Shown here in pieces: positions 59,485 to 64,000 of a stretch of DNA of 64,000 nucleotides (positions within the stretch are counted from its first letter, which is position 1; each line of letters begins with the position of its first letter). The notes under the pieces were generated by a model. That model was not told the DNA's origin. It worked only from the letters and a program-made list of their open reading frames with translations, and did not search any database. This DNA is from Paracoccus zeaxanthinifaciens ATCC 21588 (GTDB taxonomy: Bacteria > Pseudomonadota > Alphaproteobacteria > Rhodobacterales > Rhodobacteraceae): assembly GCF_000420145.1 (NCBI RefSeq), contig NZ_ATUJ01000001.1:1-64000 (forward strand), in the 5' to 3' direction. The translations under genes and the position numbers were made by a program.

Positions 59485-59787
59485 TCAGGCCGAAAGTGCT
59501 GCCGCACCCTCGTCCGATTTCGCGATCTCGCGCTTGATCTTCAGCGCACGATCCGAAAGCTCGGTGTCCTTGGCTTTGGCCAGGAAGGCATCGAGGCCGC
59601 CGCGGTGGTCGACCGAACGCAGTGCTGCGGCCGAAATGCGCAGCGAGAAGCCGCGGCCCAGCTTTTCCGACATCAGCGTGACGTCGTTCAGGTTCGGCAG
59701 GAAACGGCGACGGGTCTTGTTGTTGGCGTGGCTGACATTGTTGCCTGTCATCGGGCCTTTGCCGGTCAGTTCGCAGACGCGCGACAT
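59485..59787 (-). CDS. rpmB: 50S ribosomal protein L28
   Basis: Late-assembly large-subunit protein. The 100 residues start [33 protein letters not shown], the family signature, with AAGGAAC about 8 nt upstream. The alphaproteobacterial form is about 20 residues longer than the E. coli one, as seen here ([14 protein letters not shown] tail). Monocistronic, ends at a strong terminator. Confidence 0.98.
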   Translation of the reverse strand: MSRVCELTGKGPMTGNNVSHANNKTRRRFLPNLNDVTLMSEKLGRGFSLRISAAALRSVDHRGGLDAFLAKAKDTELSDRALKIKREIAKSDEGAAALSA

Positions 59788-59848
59788 GGTGTTGTTCCTT
59801 CGTCTCAGCTTTGCGGGCGTTCCCGGCAGTGGGTCCGTCCCAATGTGA

Positions 59849-59872
59849 AAGGGCGCCGCGAGGCAGCGCCCG
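59849..59872 (-). terminator. Terminator downstream of ada
   Basis: GGGCGC (59852-59857) pairs with GCGCCC (59867-59872), loop of 9 nt; on the minus strand the stem is followed by TTTCACATT. It lies 20 nt after the ada stop. Confidence 0.6.
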
Positions 59873-59891
59873 GAATTCCGTTCGCGGGTGA

Positions 59892-60971
59892 TTACAGCGG
59901 CAGAAGCCCTGCGTCAACCCGATTCGCCCCCGGATCGCGATAGGACGCCTCGAGCGAGATCAGACGCTCCTTGCGCCACAGCCCCCCGGCATAGCCGGCA
60001 AGCCTACCGTCGCTGCCTATCACGCGGTGGCAGGGAATCACCAGCGCCAATCGGTTGTTCGCATTGGCCGAGGCGACCGCGCGGACGGCGCTCGGCCTGC
60101 CGATGGCCGCGGCCAGCCCGGCATAGCTGCAGGTCGCGCCCGGCGCGATGTCGCGCAGCGCGGTCCAGACGGCGCGCTGGAAATCGGTCCCGTGCAGCGT
60201 CACCGGCAGGTCCAGCCGCCCGTCGCGCCCCGCGAAGAAATCCCCAAGGGCGGCCTCGACCCGGTCGGTCATGGGCCTGCGCCCCAGCCCGATGCGCCCG
60301 CCGACCATCCGCGACAGCCGCGCAAGCCCCTGCGGCAGCGCCTTGCGGTCCACGAATTCCAGCAGGTGCAGCGAGCTGTCGTCCACGATCGCGATCATCC
60401 CGCCAAGGGGCGTCTCGATCCAGTCCGCCGCCAGGTCGCCGCCGCCGCGCAGGTCCTGCGGCGCATGGCCGAACAGACGCCGGAACGCCGCGCGAAACCC
60501 CGAGGCGCTGTCGAACCCCGCATCAAGCTGTGCCTCGATCACATCGTCCCCCATCGCGATACGTCCCATGCCCTGGCGCAGGCGCGCGTCCCGCGCCATC
60601 TGCAGGAAGCTGCGCCCCATATGCTGCCGGAATTGCCGCCTGACGGTCGAGGGATCAAGCCCCCGCGCCTTCAGGTCGCCCTCGGACCAGCGGCGTTCGG
60701 GATCGGCGCGGAGGGCTGCCAGCAGATCGGCCACGACGGGCGGCAGGGCGACCTGTTCGGGGCGGCAGCGCAGGCAGGGGCGAAACCCCGCATCCCGCGC
60801 CGAGGCCGCATCCGCGAACCAGCGGCAATTCCGGGCCAGCGGCTTGCGCGCCGGACAGGTCAGGCGGCAGAAGATCCCGGTCGAGGTCACGCCGACCAGC
60901 GCCCGCCCCTCGTAGGCGGGGTCGCGGGCCAGCAGCGCCCGATAGAGCATGTCATCCGTCAGATCGCGCAT
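59892..60971 (-). CDS. ada: Ada-type methyl-DNA repair protein and transcription activator
   Basis: Bifunctional protein that repairs methylphosphotriesters and O6-methylguanine and then activates its regulon. The 359 residues: an N-terminal zinc domain with C35, C39, C66 and C69 ([13 protein letters not shown]...GFRPCLRC), where C35 is the methyl acceptor; an AraC-type helix-turn-helix ([23 protein letters not shown]); and the C-terminal transferase with acceptor C314 in [12 protein letters not shown]. The start follows AAAGGTGG; the upstream MTKGGP start is less likely. There is no fused AlkA. Confidence 0.93.
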   Translation of the reverse strand: MRDLTDDMLYRALLARDPAYEGRALVGVTSTGIFCRLTCPARKPLARNCRWFADAASARDAGFRPCLRCRPEQVALPPVVADLLAALRADPERRWSEGDLKARGLDPSTVRRQFRQHMGRSFLQMARDARLRQGMGRIAMGDDVIEAQLDAGFDSASGFRAAFRRLFGHAPQDLRGGGDLAADWIETPLGGMIAIVDDSSLHLLEFVDRKALPQGLARLSRMVGGRIGLGRRPMTDRVEAALGDFFAGRDGRLDLPVTLHGTDFQRAVWTALRDIAPGATCSYAGLAAAIGRPSAVRAVASANANNRLALVIPCHRVIGSDGRLAGYAGGLWRKERLISLEASYRDPGANRVDAGLLPL

Positions 60972-61044
60972 GGGTCCACCTTTCGTCATGGGGCGATCAT
61001 CGCACGGATCGACCCGCGACGGGGCCGCAAATCGGGCAGCTATT

Positions 61045-62019
61045 TCAGGACTGCCGTCCGGCCAGCCAGTCCAGCATCTGCCGCGCGGCCTGGCCGGGGG
61101 GCAGATCGCCCGCCGCCACGCCACGCCCCAGCCGGTCCAGCCGCCCCCGCGCATCGGGCGTGTCCAGCTGCGCCAGAAGCCCCGCGCGCAGTTCGGCCAT
61201 GAACCAGTGACGCGCCTGCTGCGCTCGGTTCGTGTCGAAATGCCCGTGATCGCGCCGCCATTTCGCCAAGTCCTGCATCTGCTGCCACGCCTCGGGCAGG
61301 CCGTCGCCCGTCGCGGCCGAAACCGGCAGCGCCTTGGGGAACCCCTCGGGGTCCTGGGGCCGCTTGCGCAGCAGGCGCAGCGCGCCCGCGTAATCCGCGA
61401 CCGTCCGGCGGGCCGTCGGCAGCAGGTCGCCATCGGCCTTGTTGACCAGCACGAGGTCCGCCATCTCCATGATGCCGCGCTTGACGCCCTGCAATTCGTC
61501 GCCCCCCGCGGGTGCCAGCAGCAGGACGAACAGGTCCGTCATCTCGGCGACCAGCGTCTCGGACTGGCCGACGCCGACGGTCTCGATCAGCACGATGTCG
61601 TGGCCCGCGGCCTCGCACAGGCGCAGGGCCTCGCGGGTGCGGCGGGCGACGCCGCCCAGCTGCGCGCTGGAGGGGCTGGGCCGGATGAAGGCGCGGGGGT
61701 TGCGCGACAGCGTCTCCATCCGGGTCTTGTCGCCAAGGATTGATCCACCCGAACGGGTCGATGACGGATCGACCGCAAGGACCGCGACGCGCAGTCCCGC
61801 ATCGGTCAGCGCGGTGCCGAACGACTCGATGAAGGTGGATTTGCCCACGCCGGGCGTGCCGGACAGCCCGATCCGTAGGCTGTTTTCCGCCGGTGGAAGC
61901 GCCGCGATCAGTTCCTGCGCCCGTTCGCGGTGATCCGGTCGGGTCGATTCAACCAGCGTGATCGCACGCGACAGCGCACGCCGATCGCCTTGCAATACTG
62001 GCTGAAGAAGCTGATCCAT
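61045..62019 (-). CDS. meaB: Methylmalonyl-CoA mutase-associated GTPase MeaB
   Basis: G3E GTPase that gates adenosylcobalamin loading and protects methylmalonyl-CoA mutase. The 324 residues contain the P-loop GTPGVGKS (54-61), [29 protein letters not shown] and NKADGD. The start [10 protein letters not shown] is the first Met in the frame that fits the family. The mutase genes are not in the window. Together with cobQ it shows that this organism uses cobalamin. Confidence 0.95.
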   Translation of the reverse strand: MDQLLQPVLQGDRRALSRAITLVESTRPDHRERAQELIAALPPAENSLRIGLSGTPGVGKSTFIESFGTALTDAGLRVAVLAVDPSSTRSGGSILGDKTRMETLSRNPRAFIRPSPSSAQLGGVARRTREALRLCEAAGHDIVLIETVGVGQSETLVAEMTDLFVLLLAPAGGDELQGVKRGIMEMADLVLVNKADGDLLPTARRTVADYAGALRLLRKRPQDPEGFPKALPVSAATGDGLPEAWQQMQDLAKWRRDHGHFDTNRAQQARHWFMAELRAGLLAQLDTPDARGRLDRLGRGVAAGDLPPGQAARQMLDWLAGRQS

Positions 62020-62096
62020 GGCCCTGTCCCCGCGCTTTTGCGCCAGACTGGACCAGCCGCGACCGGCGGGCAATAGCTGCATCCCGTGCAGTTCCC

Positions 62097-62126
62097 TAGA
62101 CAGACAATACATCAAAAGGGTAGCAT
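62097..62126 (+). promoter_or_regulatory. Putative promoter of the thioredoxin-fold/ArsR pair
   Basis: TAGACA (62097-62102), 18-bp spacer, TAGCAT (62121-62126). An inverted repeat TTCG (62126-62129), 8-nt spacer, CGAA (62138-62141) overlaps the end of the -10 and could be an operator; it is short, so the evidence is weak. Confidence 0.4.
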
Positions 62127-62155
62127 TCGGCATCCCGCGAAGGAGAATTGTTCCG

Positions 62156-62530
62156 ATGCAGTTGCCATCCCGACGCGCCGTCATTGCCGGTCTGGCCCTG
62201 GGGTTCCTGCCCCTTGCCGCCCGCGCCGCGACGGATCTGCGGCTGATGGTGATCACTGCGGACGACTGCCACGAAAGCGCGGCCTTCCGCCGCGAGGTGA
62301 TGCACGCACCGGGTGCCAGCGCGGCCGCGCGCATGGCCCCCATGTTCGAGCAGCCGCTGGATGCGCCCTGGCCCGACGGGCTGGCCATCGGACGGACGCC
62401 GCGCGTGACGCCCAGCTTCCTGCTGCTTGCGAACGGCATCGAGATCGACCGCTTCGAGGGATATTCCGACCCCGCTTCGTTCGACGCAAGGCTGCGCCAT
62501 GTGCTGGACCGGGCCGCGGCCGGGGGTTGA
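62156..62530 (+). CDS. Exported thioredoxin-fold protein, SoxS-like, single Cys
   Basis: Periplasmic protein of 124 residues. The start [20 protein letters not shown] has a Tat-like SRR motif and ends at ARA. The Trx-fold is indicated by [10 protein letters not shown] (C38 in a CxxS, i.e. monothiol, motif) and the cis-Pro region [21 protein letters not shown]. It resembles the SoxS-type thioredoxin that precedes sulfur-oxidation operons in Paracoccus. It is followed 14 nt later by an ArsR repressor, a SoxS/SoxR-like pair. Its substrate is unknown. Confidence 0.68.
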   Translation: MQLPSRRAVIAGLALGFLPLAARAATDLRLMVITADDCHESAAFRREVMHAPGASAAARMAPMFEQPLDAPWPDGLAIGRTPRVTPSFLLLANGIEIDRFEGYSDPASFDARLRHVLDRAAAGG

Positions 62531-62544
62531 ATGGGGGGAATTCC

Positions 62545-62907
62545 ATGAATCAGATTGCATATATCGAACGTTCCGTACCCGGATCTGAACCGTCGCCCGT
62601 CGCGATGGCCCGGACCGACATGGTCAAGCGCGCCGCCGAGGCCAGCAGCTTCATGAAGGCGCTGGCCCACGAGGGGCGCCTGATGATCCTGTGTCACCTG
62701 TCTTCGGGCGAACGCACCGTCGGCGAGCTGGAACACCTGCTGGGGCTGCGCCAGGCCGCGGTCAGCCAGCAGCTTGCGCGCCTGCGCTCGGAGGGGCTGG
62801 TGGAATGCCGGCGCGACGGCAAGGCGCGGCTCTATTCCGTGTCGGACCCCCGCGCCGCCGAGGTGGTGGGCCTGATGTACAAGCTGTTCTGCGATCCCGA
62901 CCGCTAA
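62545..62907 (+). CDS. ArsR-family repressor of the SqrR/BigR (persulfide-sensing) type
   Basis: Winged-helix transcriptional repressor of 120 residues. The core [50 protein letters not shown] is nearly that of BigR/SqrR. The two sensor cysteines are C50 (ILCHL) and C116 (LFCDPD), 66 residues apart as in SqrR (C41/C107); an extra C88 lies in the wing. These proteins form an intramolecular polysulfide bridge and release DNA. The start follows GGGGGG 6 nt upstream. The target genes are likely this promoter and sulfide-oxidation genes elsewhere. Confidence 0.85.
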   Translation: MNQIAYIERSVPGSEPSPVAMARTDMVKRAAEASSFMKALAHEGRLMILCHLSSGERTVGELEHLLGLRQAAVSQQLARLRSEGLVECRRDGKARLYSVSDPRAAEVVGLMYKLFCDPDR

Positions 62908-62913
62908 GCGGGC

Positions 62914-62942
62914 TTTTGTCCTGCGCGGGCTTGGGTTAGGCA
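62914..62942 (+). promoter_or_regulatory. Possible serS promoter
   Basis: TTTTGT (62914-62919), 17-bp spacer, TAGGCA (62937-62942), about 31 nt before the serS ATG. Weak similarity to consensus. Confidence 0.35.
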
Positions 62943-62973
62943 TGCGGCGTTCCCAAGCGACAGGATCGACGCC

Positions 62974-64000
62974 ATGCATGATATCCGGGCCATCCGTGAA
63001 AATCCCGAAGCCTTCGAGCGCGCGCTGAACCGGCGCGGCCTCAGCGGGCTCAGCAACCAGATCCTGTCGCTGGATTCCGAACGCCGCGCCCGCATCAGCG
63101 CAGCCGAGACCGCGCAGGCCGAACAGAACAAGGCCAGCAAGGAAGTCGGCGCCGCCAAGGCCCGCGGCGACGAGGACGAGTTCCAGCGCCTCCGCGCCCT
63201 TGTGGGCGAGAAGAAGGCCGATATCGCGCGCATGCAGTCCGAGGCCGACGAGCTGGACGCCCGCCTGCGCGATCTGCTGATGGGCATTCCGAACCTGCCG
63301 CTGGACACCGTCCCCGACGGCGAGGACGAGGACGACAATGTCGAGCTGCGCCGTTGGGGCACCCCGCGCGCCTTCGATTTCAAGCCGCGCGAGCATTACG
63401 AGATCGCGGGCGTCGTCCCCGGCATGGATTTCGAGACCGGCGCCAAGCTGTCGGGCAGCCGCTTCGTCGTGCTTAAGGGCGCGGTCGCCCGCGTGCATCG
63501 CGCGCTGGCGCAGTTCATGATCGACCTCCACGTCGACGAACACGGCCTGCAGGAGACCTGGACCCCCGTGCTGGTCCTCGAGGACATGATGACCGGCACC
63601 GGCCAGCTGCCGAAATTCGGCGAGGACAGCTACAAGACCCGCGAGGGCTATTGGCTGATCCCCACCTCCGAGGTAACGCTGACGAACACCGTCCATGGCG
63701 ACCTGGTCGACCATTCCGCCCTGCCCCGCCGCATGGTGGCCCACAGCCAGTGCTTCCGCTCCGAGGCGGGCAGCGCGGGTCGCGACACCAGCGGCATGCT
63801 GCGCCAGCACCAGTTCGAGAAAGTCGAGATGGTCTCGATCACCGATGCCGAGAACGGCCTGGCCGAACACGAGCGCATGACCCGCTGCGCCGAGACGGTG
63901 CTGGAGAAGCTGGGCCTGCCCTATCGCACGATGATCCTCTGTGCGGGCGACATGGGCGCGGGCGCCCGCGTCACCTATGACATGGAGGTCTGGTTGCCGG
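62974..64000 (+). CDS. serS: Seryl-tRNA synthetase, N-terminal part (runs off the right edge)
   Basis: Class II synthetase for serine (and selenocysteine tRNA). The start [19 protein letters not shown] begins the long antiparallel coiled coil that grips the tRNA variable arm. Then come [16 protein letters not shown] and the class II motif 2 region ([27 protein letters not shown]). About 342 residues are visible; motif 3 is beyond the edge. Nothing unusual. Confidence 0.98.
   Translation, partial: MHDIRAIRENPEAFERALNRRGLSGLSNQILSLDSERRARISAAETAQAEQNKASKEVGAAKARGDEDEFQRLRALVGEKKADIARMQSEADELDARLRDLLMGIPNLPLDTVPDGEDEDDNVELRRWGTPRAFDFKPREHYEIAGVVPGMDFETGAKLSGSRFVVLKGAVARVHRALAQFMIDLHVDEHGLQETWTPVLVLEDMMTGTGQLPKFGEDSYKTREGYWLIPTSEVTLTNTVHGDLVDHSALPRRMVAHSQCFRSEAGSAGRDTSGMLRQHQFEKVEMVSITDAENGLAEHERMTRCAETVLEKLGLPYRTMILCAGDMGAGARVTYDMEVWLP

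Noticed and set aside
62540..62550. ATTC-cat-GAAT over the arsR start codon as an operator
   Set aside because: Spacer of 3 nt differs from the wider spacing expected for SqrR/BigR sites; likely chance.
61045..63870. 941-codon minus-strand frame including meaB
   Set aside because: Only the segment up to the ATG at 62019 has MeaB motifs; the upstream extension is antisense to serS and the ArsR gene.

Overview
The window is a GC-rich chromosomal segment from an alphaproteobacterium of the Rhodobacteraceae, most likely Paracoccus or a close relative. The grounds are the secE-nusG-rplKAJL-rpoBC-rpsLG-fusA-tuf order behind a tRNA-Trp, the hemD-mic60-hemY block that is specific to Alphaproteobacteria, TTG(A/C)-type -35 boxes, tRNAs with encoded CCA, and the general protein character. 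No phage, insertion sequence or CRISPR array was seen. The genus is inferred from remembered family resemblance, not from a search.

Layout. 1-17.9 kb (minus strand) is the transcription/translation block: tRNA-Trp, secE, nusG, rplK, rplA, rplJ, rplL, rpoB, rpoC, then two non-ribosomal genes (a DMT-family permease and a rhamnosyltransferase-like protein), then rpsL, rpsG, fusA and the start of tuf. Its intergenic spaces carry several RNA hairpins. 17.9-30.7 kb is mixed housekeeping: a CoA-binding protein, a YHS protein, rRNA methyltransferase rlmB, tRNA-Tyr, a glycosyltransferase, an ileS-DUF3253-aldo/keto reductase operon, queF, a truncated haemoglobin, a TRIC channel, rnhA, a GST and cobQ. 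30.7-33.7 kb (plus) holds secG, pyrG and a solitary McrB-N-like domain, followed by tRNA-Thr. 33.8-37.6 kb (minus) is hemD-mic60-hemY. 37.6-44.8 kb (plus) is a tightly overlapping run: tsaD-gpsA-yciI-EVE, DUF4170-waaA-lpxK, a 27-residue microprotein, an XpaC-like membrane protein and truA. 44.8-47.9 kb has a sugar transferase, a universal stress protein and nfuA-tsaB-rimI. 47.9-53.5 kb is a purine-nucleoside import and salvage operon (BMP-type binding protein, ATPase, two permeases, purine nucleoside phosphorylase). 53.5-64 kb has mnmH, an L,D-transpeptidase, a copper cluster (copA, a TesA-like esterase, PCuAC, a small Cys-containing exported protein), rpmB, ada, meaB, a thioredoxin-fold protein with a SqrR/BigR-type repressor, and the start of serS.

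The most unusual signal is in front of ileS. A candidate promoter places transcription start at or next to the ATG of a 15-codon reading frame with two rare ATT isoleucine codons. The end of that frame is built into a 12-bp intrinsic terminator followed by four T. This looks like ribosome-mediated, isoleucine-sensing attenuation of isoleucyl-tRNA synthetase. Other points of interest are a terminator with an alternative pairing between secE and nusG, a promoter-equipped microprotein gene, a stand-alone McrB-N-like domain, and a persulfide-sensor-type ArsR repressor whose two cysteines have exactly the SqrR spacing.
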